Assembly (NCBI RefSeq): GCF_000717025.1
Contig: NZ_JNXG01000001.1
Location: 124,001-188,000 of the forward strand
Reading direction: 5' to 3'
Source of the DNA: Streptomyces atroolivaceus
GTDB taxonomy: Bacteria; Actinomycetota; Actinomycetes; Streptomycetales; Streptomycetaceae
DNA length: 64,000 nucleotides
Shown: positions 33,414 to 42,292 of the stretch, one piece after another
How the letters are laid out: each line of letters begins with the position of its first letter
Position numbering within the stretch: the first letter of the stretch is position 1
Notes under the pieces: model-generated
What the model was told of the DNA's origin: nothing
Databases searched by the model: none
The model's input: the letters and a program-made list of their open reading frames with translations, nothing else
Position numbers and translations under genes: made by a program

Positions 33414-35327
33414 ATGCCGGCCGAGACGTTCGAGTTTCAGGTAGAAGCGCGCCAGCTCCTGCAGATGATGATCCATTCGATTTACTCGAACAAGGATGTA
33501 TTCCTGCGTGAGCTCATTTCCAATTCTTCGGACGCGCTGGACAAGCTGCGACTGGAAACTCTCCGCGACGACACGCTCAAGGCTGACTCGTCCGACCTCC
33601 ACATCGCCATCGAGGCCGACCAGGAGGAGCGCACGCTGACCGTGCGCGACAACGGAATCGGAATGTCGCACGACGAGGTCGTGCAGCTGATCGGGACCAT
33701 CGCCAATTCCGGTACGGCGAAATTCCTCCAGGAGCTGAAGGAAGCCAAGGACGCCACCACTTCCGAGGAGCTCATCGGACAGTTCGGTGTCGGGTTCTAT
33801 TCGAGCTTCATGGTCGCCGACGAGGTCACCCTGCTGACCCGGCGCGCCGGCGAGGACACGGGCACGCGCTGGCAGTCCAGCGGCGAGGGCACCTACACCG
33901 TCGAGTCGGTCGACGACGCACCGCAGGGCACCTCGGTCACCTTGCGGCTCAAGCCCGAGGACACCGAGGACAAGCTCTTCGACTACACGTCGCCCTGGAA
34001 GATCAGGGAAATCGTCAAGCGCTACTCGGACTTCATCACCTGGCCCATCCGCATGGCGGCGGCGGGAGGCGAGGAGGGCGCCGAGCCCGAGGTGGAGACG
34101 GTCAACTCGATGAAGGCCCTGTGGGCCCGGTCGAAGGACTCCGTGACCGATGAGGAGTACAGCGAGCTGTACAAGCACATCAGCCACGACTGGACCGATC
34201 CGCTCGAGACCATCCGCATGCAGGCGGAGGGCACCTTCGAGTACCAGGCCCTGCTCTTCCTGCCGTCCCACGCCCCGCAGGACCTGTTCATGCAGGACCA
34301 CAAGCGCGGAGTTCAGCTCTATGTGAAGCGCGTATTCATCATGGACGACTGCGAAGCGCTCATGCCGACGTATCTCCGATTCGTCAAGGGCGTGGTCGAC
34401 GCACAGGACCTTTCTCTCAACGTGTCACGCGAGATTCTTCAGCAGGACCGCCAGATCGAGATGATGCGGCGCCGCCTGGTCAAGAAGGTGCTCTCGACGG
34501 TGAAGGAAATGAGGTCCAGCAGCCCTGAGAAGTACGGCACGTTCTGGAAGGAATTCGGCCGGGTCCTCAAGGAAGGGCTCTTCCAGGACTTCGAGAACCG
34601 CGACGCGATCCTCGAGATCTCCTCGTTCGCCTCGACCCAGGACGAGGAGGGACTGACCACCCTGCGCTCGTACGTGGAGCGGATGAAGGAGGGCCAGGAG
34701 CAGATCTACTACATGACGGGCGAATCGCGCGCGGCCATGGAGAGCTCGCCCCACATGGAGGCCTTCCGCGCCAAGGGCTTCGAGGTCCTCCTGCTGACCG
34801 ACCCCGTCGACGAGGTCTGGGTGCAGTCCGTTCCCGAGTTCGACGGCAAGCCGCTCCAGTCCATCTCCAAGGGCGAGGTCGACCTGGACACCGACGAGGA
34901 GAAGAAGGAGGTCGAGGCGGAGCGCGAGAAGCAGCAGCAGGACTACGCCGGTCTGCTGACCTGGATGACGGAGCAGCTCGGTGACACCGTCAAGGAGGTA
35001 CGCCTCTCCTCGCGGCTCACCGTCTCACCGGCCTGCATCGTGTCGGACACGCACGATGTCACCCCGGCCCTGGAGAACATGTACCGCGCCATGGGCCAGG
35101 AGGTGCCGCAGATCAAGCGCATCCTCGAACTCAACCCGTCGCACGCGCTCATCAGGGGGTTGAAGAAGGCACACGGCGAGCACGACGGCGAGGAGGGCAC
35201 CGGCACCGAGCTGGCCGAGACCGCAGAGCTCGTCCACGGGCTGGCGCTCCTCTCGGACGGCGGCGAGCTGAGTGATCCCTCGCGCTTCAGCAGGCTGATG
35301 GCGGACCGCCTGGAGCGCACGCTGTAG
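33414..35327 (+). CDS. htpG: Chaperone HtpG (Hsp90), 637 aa
   Basis: GHKL ATPase domain: LISNSSDALDKLR, VRDNGIGMSHDEV and GQFGVGFYSSFMVADEV. The middle domain has the catalytic loop Arg in SLNVSREILQQ and the MVRRRLVKK-type helix, and the C-terminal dimer domain ends at SRFSRLMADRLERTL. Length matches bacterial HtpG. ATG 33414 begins PAETFEFQVEARQLL as in homologues; in-frame codons upstream (from 33234) overlap the DUF89 start and are not used. Weak AAGGGA ribosome site. Followed by a strong terminator. Confidence 0.97.
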   Translation: MPAETFEFQVEARQLLQMMIHSIYSNKDVFLRELISNSSDALDKLRLETLRDDTLKADSSDLHIAIEADQEERTLTVRDNGIGMSHDEVVQLIGTIANSGTAKFLQELKEAKDATTSEELIGQFGVGFYSSFMVADEVTLLTRRAGEDTGTRWQSSGEGTYTVESVDDAPQGTSVTLRLKPEDTEDKLFDYTSPWKIREIVKRYSDFITWPIRMAAAGGEEGAEPEVETVNSMKALWARSKDSVTDEEYSELYKHISHDWTDPLETIRMQAEGTFEYQALLFLPSHAPQDLFMQDHKRGVQLYVKRVFIMDDCEALMPTYLRFVKGVVDAQDLSLNVSREILQQDRQIEMMRRRLVKKVLSTVKEMRSSSPEKYGTFWKEFGRVLKEGLFQDFENRDAILEISSFASTQDEEGLTTLRSYVERMKEGQEQIYYMTGESRAAMESSPHMEAFRAKGFEVLLLTDPVDEVWVQSVPEFDGKPLQSISKGEVDLDTDEEKKEVEAEREKQQQDYAGLLTWMTEQLGDTVKEVRLSSRLTVSPACIVSDTHDVTPALENMYRAMGQEVPQIKRILELNPSHALIRGLKKAHGEHDGEEGTGTELAETAELVHGLALLSDGGELSDPSRFSRLMADRLERTL

Positions 35328-35347
35328 TTCCCGGCCCCGTCCCACGC

Positions 35348-35380
35348 ACTGCGGCCGCCAGGTTTCCTGGCGGCCGCAGT
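35348..35380 (+). terminator. htpG terminator
   Basis: ACTGCGGCCGCCAGG (35348-35362) pairs with CCTGGCGGCCGCAGT (35366-35380) around a TTT loop, 20 nt past the stop. Confidence 0.93.
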
Positions 35381-35691
35381 CGTGCGTGGAGCGGGGGCAG
35401 CGGCCATGGAGGCGCGACGGCGACCGGGGCGGGCTGCCGTTCGGGCAGGGAGCACTCCCCCCAAGGTGACTCAGAGGAGTCGCGAGGAGGCCTGGAGACC
35501 TCCGCAACTTCACCGTTTCGAGCGCCTGTTGAAGGTTTATCTACGCGCGGAGCACCGCCGACCGAACGATCCTTCGGGCATATCAGACGACTTTCCGCGA
35601 GGCCATTACCGCCGGGTACCGGGAGCTGCTACAAACGTGCTCGCCCCACGAACTCCCCACTCGTCCCCCACATTTCGAAGGGCTGGCATCC
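35381..35691. other. Upstream region of the secreted esterase gene
   Basis: 310 bp without a credible gene. The later part (35520-35660) is less GC-rich and should hold the esterase promoter. No specific hexamers assigned. Confidence 0.4.
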
Positions 35692-36486
35692 ATGTCAGTA
35701 CGAACCTTCAGGGCGTCCGTCTTCACCCTCGCGATCGCCGCCGTGGCCGCGCTCGGCATCGCGCAACCAGCATCCGCCGCGGGCGACAACTACGTCGCTC
35801 TCGGTGACTCCTACTCCTCCGGCGTCGGCGCGGGGAGCTACACCTCGGAGAGCGGCGACTGCAAGCGCAGCACCAAGGCTTACCCCTACCTCTGGAGGAA
35901 CGCGAACGCCCCGGCGTCGTTCGCCTTCGTCGCGTGCTCCGGCGCGACGACGGCCTCCGTGTCCAGCGGTCAGCTGGGCGCCCTGAGCGCGTCGACCACG
36001 CTCGTCAGCGTCACGGCCGGCGGCAACGACGTCGGGTTCGCGGACGTCATGCAGACATGCGTCCTGCAGAGCGAGGCCGCCTGCGTGAGCAGGGTGAACA
36101 CGGCGGTCTCCGCGGTGCAGAGCTCGCTGCCCGGCCGGCTCGACTCCCTCTACACGGGCATCCGCTCGCGGGCTCCGCAGGCCCACGTGGTGGTCATGGG
36201 ATACCCGCGCTTCTACAAGCTCTCGGGCACCTGTATCGCGGGCCTCACGGAGACCGAGCGCGGGGCGATCAACAACGCCTCGGACGTGCTCAACGGGGTG
36301 CTCGCCAAGCGGGCGGCCGACGCGGGATTCACGTACTCCAGCGTGGTGGACGAATTTACCGGCCACGAGCTCTGCTCGGGCGACGCGTGGATCCACAGCG
36401 TGTCGATCCCGGTCACCAACTCGTACCACCCCAAGGCCGTCGGGCAGTCGAACGGCTACCTCCCCGCCTTCGCCTCCGCGGCCTGA
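35692..36486 (+). CDS. Secreted SGNH/GDSL esterase-lipase, 264 aa
   Basis: A 30-residue Sec signal ends ASAA. The block I motif ALGDSYSSGVGAG has nucleophile Ser40. GGND (block III) and NSYHPKAVGQ (catalytic His in block V) follow. Six cysteines, paired as in the Streptomyces scabies/S. coelicolor SGNH lipases, stabilise the extracellular fold. Substrates of relatives are short to medium acyl esters and some phospholipids. Confidence 0.93.
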   Translation: MSVRTFRASVFTLAIAAVAALGIAQPASAAGDNYVALGDSYSSGVGAGSYTSESGDCKRSTKAYPYLWRNANAPASFAFVACSGATTASVSSGQLGALSASTTLVSVTAGGNDVGFADVMQTCVLQSEAACVSRVNTAVSAVQSSLPGRLDSLYTGIRSRAPQAHVVVMGYPRFYKLSGTCIAGLTETERGAINNASDVLNGVLAKRAADAGFTYSSVVDEFTGHELCSGDAWIHSVSIPVTNSYHPKAVGQSNGYLPAFASAA

Positions 36487-36520
36487 CGCGCGTGGAACGG
36501 ACCCGCCCGGAACACGGTGG

Positions 36521-36551
36521 CACCGTCACCGGCCCACGGCCGGTGACGGTG
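36521..36551. terminator. Bidirectional terminator between esterase and SnoaL-like genes
   Basis: CACCGTCACCGGCC (36521-36534) pairs with GGCCGGTGACGGTG (36538-36551), a 14-bp stem between convergent genes. Confidence 0.88.
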
Positions 36552-36589
36552 TGCGCGGCGGGCGGGGTCCCGTGCGGTGAGCTCGCGGC

Positions 36590-37009
36590 TCAGTACCGCT
36601 CGACCAGGTGCTCCCGGCCCGCCGGGGGCTCGTACGGCTCGGGCCGGAAGTCCGTCACCCCCGCGATCATGCCGTCCGCGTCGAAGGCGAAGAAGTGGAT
36701 GGCGGGCCTTTCGTCCGGCCCGACGGCGGCCAGGGTCCGGACAGCCGCCTGCCGGCCCTCACCGTCGGCCACGATCCGTTCGATCCGAGCATGCCGTTCA
36801 CCTGGGTACTCCCGGTTGAACCGTACGTATCGCTCCTTGCCTCGTATGCGCTCGCGGCTCTGCGGCAACTCGTACACGATGTCGTCGGCGAGGGTGGCTG
36901 CGAACGTGCTCCAGTCGCGGGCGTCCGCCGCGGCCCAGTACGCCTCCACAGCTGCGCGCACCTCGGCCGCGCCCCACGTCTCGCCGGTACCGCCGGCCGT
37001 CTCGGTCAC
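36590..37009 (-). CDS. SnoaL/NTF2-like protein, 139 aa
   Basis: Cone-shaped NTF2-like fold expected from AVEAYWAAADARDWSTFAATLADDIVYELPQSRERIRGKERYVRFNREYPGERHARIERIVADG and the closing AIHFFAFDADGMIAGVTDFRPEPYEPP. The W-x-x-F...L-A-D-D-I-V-Y pattern is standard for this superfamily. No catalytic assignment is possible. It may share a transcript with the upstream methyltransferase (49 bp before it on the same strand). Confidence 0.82.
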   Translation of the reverse strand: MTETAGGTGETWGAAEVRAAVEAYWAAADARDWSTFAATLADDIVYELPQSRERIRGKERYVRFNREYPGERHARIERIVADGEGRQAAVRTLAAVGPDERPAIHFFAFDADGMIAGVTDFRPEPYEPPAGREHLVERY

Positions 37010-37058
37010 ACGCCGATTGTGGCGCCCGCCACTGACAATCGGGCTGGAGCGGCCGTCG

Positions 37059-37895
37059 TCAGCCGCTGACCGGCCGCGATGCCTTGACCGAGTACATCAT
37101 CGGGATGCGGGGACGGTCATCGGGGAAGCGGTAATAGCCGTCCGCACCCCGCGCCAGCGCCGGGTAGCGGGCGAAGAGCGTGGCATCGTGCTCGTGCAGG
37201 AAATCGATCCGCAGCCCGGCCGCCGCCAAAGCGGAGACGACCTCGCCCACGGGGTGCTGCCACTCGACACTGCGGTTGTGCACGGTGGCCGCGTCGAAGT
37301 CGGCGTACGTCCCCGGGGTGTCGTCCACCCAGGGGTCGCGGCTGAAGTAGTCGTACGCGATCGTGGAGCCCGTGGCGTCGTCCAGACAGTCGGTCAGGGG
37401 GTGGAACTCCGCCAGGTAGAGGAAGCCGCCGGGCGCGACCAGAGAGGCGGCGACCTCAGCCCAGCGGGCCACGTCCGGCAGCCAGTTCAGCGCTCCGAGC
37501 CCGGTGTAGACGATGTCGTACGCGGAGTCCGGCACGGCCTGGGCGGCGTCGTACACATCGGATGTGACGAACACGGCCCGCTCGGGCGGCAGACCCAGCG
37601 ACCTGGCGAGCACGTCGGCGGCCTCGACGGCCGCCTCGGAGAAGTCGAGGCCCACGACCTGGGCGGCGCCGTGGCGCGCCCACGAGAGGGTGTCGAGGCC
37701 AATGTGGCACTGCAGATGCAGCAAGGTCCGGCCCGTCACGTCTCCGACCTCCGCGATCTCGAAGTCGCGCAGAGCGTCCTTGCCCGCCCGGAAGGCGTCC
37801 AGATCGTAGTAGTCGCCGGCCGTGTGGATGGGCACGCGTTCGTCCCAGCGTGCACGGTTGGCCTCGCGCCAGTCGTCGGGCGTCGATGAGTACAT
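37059..37895 (-). CDS. Class I SAM-dependent methyltransferase, 278 aa
   Basis: TLLHLQCHIGLDTLSWARHGA is the SAM motif I variant (H-L-Q-C-H-I-G-x-D-T) of a widespread actinobacterial methyltransferase group. VVGLDFSEAAVEAAD holds the ribose-binding Asp, and YDIVYTGLGALNWLPDVARWAEVAASLVAPGGFLYLAEFHPL completes motifs II-III. Substrate unknown. ATG 37895 has no ribosome site, and in-frame codons further upstream belong to an open reading frame across the S9 peptidase gene and are not real. Divergent from that peptidase gene. Confidence 0.87.
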   Translation of the reverse strand: MYSSTPDDWREANRARWDERVPIHTAGDYYDLDAFRAGKDALRDFEIAEVGDVTGRTLLHLQCHIGLDTLSWARHGAAQVVGLDFSEAAVEAADVLARSLGLPPERAVFVTSDVYDAAQAVPDSAYDIVYTGLGALNWLPDVARWAEVAASLVAPGGFLYLAEFHPLTDCLDDATGSTIAYDYFSRDPWVDDTPGTYADFDAATVHNRSVEWQHPVGEVVSALAAAGLRIDFLHEHDATLFARYPALARGADGYYRFPDDRPRIPMMYSVKASRPVSG

Positions 37896-37985
37896 GCCGG
37901 GAAAGTTACCCACGGCCCCGGGGTGCGCGCGAACAGTTATCCACAGGCTGTCCGCCGGCCCGGCCTCATCGGGTTGGATGGGGTC

Positions 37986-39866
37986 ATGAGCGACACACAG
38001 AACGACGCGTCCGTACCGGAGCGGGAGCAGGAGCCGCCGCAGTGGGAACAGCGTTTCCGCGCCGCGCGGGTGTCCCTGCCCGACTGGGCGGAGGACGCTC
38101 CGGACCGCGCGCTCTTCGTCTCCAACGCGACCGGTACGTACGAGCTGTACGCGTGGGACCGTGCGACCGGGAAGCAGCGCCAGGTGACCGACCGGCCCAA
38201 CGGGACGACGGACGGCGTCCTGACACCGGACGGCCAGGCCGTCTGGTGGTTCGCCGACACCGACGGCGACGAGTTCGGCGTGTGGATGCGGCAGCCGTTC
38301 GACGGCGGTGCGGACGAACCGGCCACACCCGGCCTCGAAGCCTCCTACCCGGCCGGGCTCGCCATCGGCCGTGACGGTACGGCGGTGGTCGGCCGCTCCA
38401 CGGACGAGGACGGCACGACCGTCCACCTGGTGCGCGCCGGGGCGGAGCCGGTCGAGATCTACCGGCACCGGGAATCCGCCGGGGTCGGTGATTTGTCCCA
38501 CGACGGAACGCTGATCGCCCTGGAACACACCGAGCACGGGGACGCGATGCACTCCGCGTTGCGGGTGGTGCGCCCCGACGGTTCGACGGTCGCCGAGCTG
38601 GACGACACCGAGGGTGGCACGAAGGAGCTGGGCCTCTCGGTGCTGGGCTTCGCCCCGGTGGCGGGCGACACGCGGCTGTTGGTCGGGCATCAGCGGCGCG
38701 GGCGGTGGGAGCCGATGATCTGGGACCCGGTGGCGGGGACGGAGACCGACCTGCACGTCGAACTGCCCGGGGACGCGGGCGCCGAGTGGTATCCGGACGG
38801 ATCCGCGTTGCTGATCGAGCACAGCTTCGAGGCCCGCAGCGAGCTGTGGCGGTACGAGCCGGGCGCTGCGGAGCCGGTCAGGGTCGAGACTCCCTCCGGG
38901 ACGGTGTCGGGCGCCACGGCCCGTCCTGACGGCACGGTGGAGTATCTGTGGTCGTCGGCCGCGCAGCCGCCCGCCGTGCGGTCCACCACGGGTTCCGTCG
39001 TCCTCGACCCGCCGGGCGCGAAGGCTCCGGCCTCGGTGCCGGTGCGGGACGCCTGGGTGGACGGCCCCGGAGGCCGTATCCATGCCCTGGTGCAGACTCC
39101 GTCCACCGGTGACGGACCGTTCCCCACGGTCTTCGAGATACACGGGGGACCCACCTGGCACGACAGCGACGCGTTCGCGTCGGGGCCGGCGGCCTGGGTG
39201 GACCACGGCTTCGCCGTCGTGCGGGTCAACTACCGCGGATCCACGGGCTACGGCCGCGCCTGGACGGACGCGCTGAAGCACCGGGTCGGGCTGATCGAGC
39301 TGGAGGACATCGCGGCCGTCCGGGACTGGGCGGTGAAGTCAGGGTTGGCGGACCCGGAGCGGCTGGTGCTGGCCGGTGGCTCGTGGGGCGGGTACCTGAC
39401 CCTGCTCGGACTCGGTACGCAGCCGGACGCCTGGGCCCTCGGGCTGGCGGCGGTCCCGGTCGCCGACTACGTCACCGCCTATCACGACGAGATGGAAGCC
39501 CTGAAGGCAATGGACCGCACCCTGCTGGGCGGGACCCCTGAGGAGGTACCCGAGCGTTTCGAGGCCTCGTCCCCGCTGACGTACGTGGACGCGGTGCGCG
39601 CCCCGGTCTACATCTCCGCCGGCGTCAACGATCCGCGCTGCCCGATCCGTCAGGTGGAGAACTACGTGGACCGCCTCGCGGCCCGTGGCGCGGTCCACGA
39701 GGTGTACCGGTACGACGCGGGGCACGGCTCGCTCGTCGTGGAGGAGCGGATCAAACAGGTACGACTGGAGCTGGACTTCACGCTGCGCCACCTCCCGGCG
39801 CGAGCCGGGGGCGAGGGACAGGGCCGTGAGGGACAGGACGGCGAGGAAAAGAGGCCGAGGGCATAA
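37986..39866 (+). CDS. S9-family prolyl oligopeptidase-like hydrolase, 626 aa
   Basis: N-terminal beta-propeller (about residues 40-340) with WD40-like strands (ALFVSNATGTYELYAWD). The C-terminal alpha/beta hydrolase contains VNYRGSTGYGRAW, AGGSWGGYLTLL (nucleophile Ser in GxSxG), NDPRCP (Asp) and YDAGHGSLV (His). No signal peptide, so it is probably a cytoplasmic peptidase of acylaminoacyl-peptidase type. ATG 37986 is preceded by GGATGGGG. The last 20 residues are charged and Gly-rich. The SURF1-like gene follows by 11 bp, suggesting co-transcription. Confidence 0.9.
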   Translation: MSDTQNDASVPEREQEPPQWEQRFRAARVSLPDWAEDAPDRALFVSNATGTYELYAWDRATGKQRQVTDRPNGTTDGVLTPDGQAVWWFADTDGDEFGVWMRQPFDGGADEPATPGLEASYPAGLAIGRDGTAVVGRSTDEDGTTVHLVRAGAEPVEIYRHRESAGVGDLSHDGTLIALEHTEHGDAMHSALRVVRPDGSTVAELDDTEGGTKELGLSVLGFAPVAGDTRLLVGHQRRGRWEPMIWDPVAGTETDLHVELPGDAGAEWYPDGSALLIEHSFEARSELWRYEPGAAEPVRVETPSGTVSGATARPDGTVEYLWSSAAQPPAVRSTTGSVVLDPPGAKAPASVPVRDAWVDGPGGRIHALVQTPSTGDGPFPTVFEIHGGPTWHDSDAFASGPAAWVDHGFAVVRVNYRGSTGYGRAWTDALKHRVGLIELEDIAAVRDWAVKSGLADPERLVLAGGSWGGYLTLLGLGTQPDAWALGLAAVPVADYVTAYHDEMEALKAMDRTLLGGTPEEVPERFEASSPLTYVDAVRAPVYISAGVNDPRCPIRQVENYVDRLAARGAVHEVYRYDAGHGSLVVEERIKQVRLELDFTLRHLPARAGGEGQGREGQDGEEKRPRA

Positions 39867-39877
39867 GGTCCGGATAA

Positions 39878-40714
39878 ATGGTGCACCCCGCTCCCGAGCC
39901 ACGGAGCGGGGAACCGTACCGTGGAGGGGTGTACCGGTTCCTGCTGACCCCGCGGTGGTGGGGGATCAACCTCTTCGTCGTGCTGGCCATCCCGTTCTGC
40001 GTGTTCATGGGCACGTGGCAGCTCGGCCGTTTCGAGGACCGCGTGCAGACGCACGAGGAGGCCGAGCAGCGTCCCGAACCGGGAACCCGCTCTCCGAAGC
40101 CACTCGACGATCTCCTCCCTGTGAGTACGGAGACCTCCGGGCGCCCGGCCGTGGCGACCGGGACGTACGCCGACCAGTTCCTGGTGCCCGGCCGCAAGCT
40201 GGACGACCGTGACGGCTTCTACGTGCTGGATCTCCTGCGCACCGACAGCGGCAAGGCGCTGCCCGTCGTACGCGGCTGGCTGCCGGGTACACCGGGCAGG
40301 ACCGAGGTGCCTCCGGCACCGGCCGGCGAGGTCACCGTGACCGGTGATCTGCAGGCCTCGGAGAACAGCGGCACCACCGGAGTCTCCCTCGGCGGCGGGC
40401 TCCCCGAGGGCCAGCTCGGCATGATCAGCGCGGCGTCCCTCGTGAACCTCGTCCCGTACGACGTGTACGACGCCTGGGTGACCCTGCCGGAGCCGGAGCC
40501 GGAGGCAGGTGGCGCGAACGGCGCCATGAAGCCCGTGCCCGCGGCGGCGGCACAGGGCAGCGGGCTGGACCTGAAGGCCTTCCAGAACCTCGGCTACACC
40601 GGCGAGTGGTTCGTCTTCGGCGGCTTCGTGCTCTTCATGTGGTTCCGGCTGGTGCGCCGCGAGGCGGAGGCCGCGCGCGACGTGCAGCTCGGGCTCGCCG
40701 CCGACGCCGACTGA
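39878..40714 (+). CDS. SURF1-family membrane protein, 278 aa
   Basis: Two membrane helices flank an extracytoplasmic domain: WWGINLFVVLAIPFCVFMGTWQLGRF near residue 30, and WFVFGGFVLFMWFRLVRRE near 250. GTWQLGRF, ATGTYADQFLVPGRKLDDRDGFYVLDLL and VVRGWLPG are the SURF1 signatures. SURF1 proteins help insert haem a into cytochrome aa3 oxidase. ATG 39878 has AAGG upstream; GTG 39929 is possible but has GGAGG too close. Confidence 0.88.
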   Translation: MVHPAPEPRSGEPYRGGVYRFLLTPRWWGINLFVVLAIPFCVFMGTWQLGRFEDRVQTHEEAEQRPEPGTRSPKPLDDLLPVSTETSGRPAVATGTYADQFLVPGRKLDDRDGFYVLDLLRTDSGKALPVVRGWLPGTPGRTEVPPAPAGEVTVTGDLQASENSGTTGVSLGGGLPEGQLGMISAASLVNLVPYDVYDAWVTLPEPEPEAGGANGAMKPVPAAAAQGSGLDLKAFQNLGYTGEWFVFGGFVLFMWFRLVRREAEAARDVQLGLAADAD

Positions 40715-40766
40715 CCGGGTCCCGCTACGGGGGCCGGCGAAGTCCCGCTACGGGAACGGCACTGAT

Positions 40767-40810
40767 GGGCGGGGCCCGCCAGGACTCGGAGTTCCTGGCG
40801 GGCCCCGCCC
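40767..40810. terminator. Bidirectional terminator between SURF1-like gene and the sigma-partner gene
   Basis: GGGCGGGGCCCGCCAGGA (40767-40784) pairs perfectly with 40793-40810, an 18-bp stem with an 8-nt loop, between convergent genes. Confidence 0.92.
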
Positions 40811-40849
40811 GTTCGTACGCCCGGAACCGGAATCCGGATCCGGGTACTG

Positions 40850-42292
40850 CTACGAGGCGTCCAGTACACCCGTGCGGTAGATCGTGCCGGCGCACGCGTT
40901 GGCGATCGTGGTCTCCGCGGTCGGCGCACCCGCCTCCGGAGTATGGATGACCGCGATGCTGCCGTCGGCCGGTCCCTCGTCCGCGCTGCCGAACTGCGCC
41001 ACGGTGTCCGTCGTCCCCGCATCCGTCCCTGTGCCCTCGCTACCGCCCCCGCCCCCGTCGCCGTCCGTGGGCGTCGGGCTGGGCGAGCCGCCGGTGGTCG
41101 GACAGGTGTCCGACGGCACCCAGGCGAAGCGCACCTCGTACGTCATCGTCGGCTTCAGCAACACCGTCCCCGGTTCCAGGGAAGGGTCCGGCAGCCCACC
41201 CGCGGGGTCTCCCGCGGTGTGCTGCACCACCGTGATCTTCTGTGGGTCGGCGGCGCCCGCCGCCTGGAAGTCGACCGTGCCGTCACTGGTCACCGAGCAG
41301 GCGTCGCCCGACACATTGGCGATCCTGAAGGTCCCGTACACGGTGCCGTCCGCGCCGGCCGCACCCGACTCGGCGGAGGCGACCCCGAGCTGGCCGGGGT
41401 CACAGGCCGTGGTCGCTGCCGCCTCGGACCCCGGGGGTTCGTCACGGCCCACGGCCCCGCTGCTCTCCGCGCCCGGGTCGGATTCACGCGACGGAGCCGT
41501 CGGGTTGCCGGCGTCGCCCTCGGCACCTTCGCTCCGGCGGTTCTCGGGGCCCGCCGTCATCCCGCGGTCGGCCTCGGCGCCCGCGTCCTCTCCACTGCCG
41601 CCCTGGGCCTGCTGACCGTGACCGGCGATGGCGGGGTTGGCGGTGGCCGAGCCGTCCGAATTCGCCACATGGACGAATGCGGGGACCGCCGTGCCGATCA
41701 GCAGTGCCGCGGCCGCGGCACCCACCACGCCCTGCCGCCGCCTGGCCCGCCGAGCGGGCACCGCGCGGTGCAGATGGTCGAGGGTGCCGTCGGCGGGCTC
41801 GAGATCCTGGACGGCGCCGCGCAGCAGACGGCGCAGCGCGACCTCGTCCATGTCCTGACCGCCGGAGCCACCGGAGCCACCGGTGTCGCCGGATCCACCG
41901 GCGTCGCCCGAGCCACCGGAAGCACCGCGGCTCCTGCCGCCTACGCCTCCTCCGAAGAGGTCGGTCAGCGTGCCGCCGCCGGACCCGGCGCCATGACCGC
42001 CCTCGTCACGGCTGTCGAGCTCACGGCTGTCGGGGTCACGACTGCCCGGTTCACGACTGTTCGGCTCACGACTGCCCGGTTCACGACCACCCGGCTCACG
42101 CTCACCCTGACCGCCCGGTTCCGTGCCCGGGGCGGTGGTCCCTGAGGCGGCTTCACCGCCGTCGACCGCGTCCTGGTCCTGCTTCCGTTCACCGTCCTGC
42201 TCCGGATCGGTGTTCGGGGTGTCCTCCGGCCCGTGGTTCACAATTCCGTTTCCAGTCCGGTCATCGTCGTGCCTGTGCTCGGGCCCACTCAT
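40850..42292 (-). CDS. Repeat-rich single-pass membrane protein, putative partner of the SigE-family sigma factor, 480 aa
   Basis: Cytoplasmic N-terminus of 180 residues: acidic/polar, with seven tandem pentapeptides of R-E/D-P/L-x-S type (residues 65-99), then a Gly-Ser run (about 125-144). A short ordered part (MDEVALRRLLRGAVQDLEPADGTLDHLHRAVPARRARRR) follows, and one membrane helix near 184-208. The outer 270 residues contain Pro/Ser/Thr linkers, four cysteines and ATTACDPGQLGVASAESG...FRIANVSGDACSV, an Ig/CBM-like segment. No zinc anti-sigma HxxxCxxC motif is present. It overlaps the sigma gene by ATGA, so it is the natural candidate for its controller, but this is inference. Confidence 0.75.
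   Translation of the reverse strand: MSGPEHRHDDDRTGNGIVNHGPEDTPNTDPEQDGERKQDQDAVDGGEAASGTTAPGTEPGGQGEREPGGREPGSREPNSREPGSRDPDSRELDSRDEGGHGAGSGGGTLTDLFGGGVGGRSRGASGGSGDAGGSGDTGGSGGSGGQDMDEVALRRLLRGAVQDLEPADGTLDHLHRAVPARRARRRQGVVGAAAAALLIGTAVPAFVHVANSDGSATANPAIAGHGQQAQGGSGEDAGAEADRGMTAGPENRRSEGAEGDAGNPTAPSRESDPGAESSGAVGRDEPPGSEAAATTACDPGQLGVASAESGAAGADGTVYGTFRIANVSGDACSVTSDGTVDFQAAGAADPQKITVVQHTAGDPAGGLPDPSLEPGTVLLKPTMTYEVRFAWVPSDTCPTTGGSPSPTPTDGDGGGGGSEGTGTDAGTTDTVAQFGSADEGPADGSIAVIHTPEAGAPTAETTIANACAGTIYRTGVLDAS

Noticed and set aside
42006..42100. Possible regulatory iterons in the sigma-partner gene
   Set aside because: They encode the in-frame R-E/D-P/L-x-S pentapeptides, so the repeats are explained by protein sequence.
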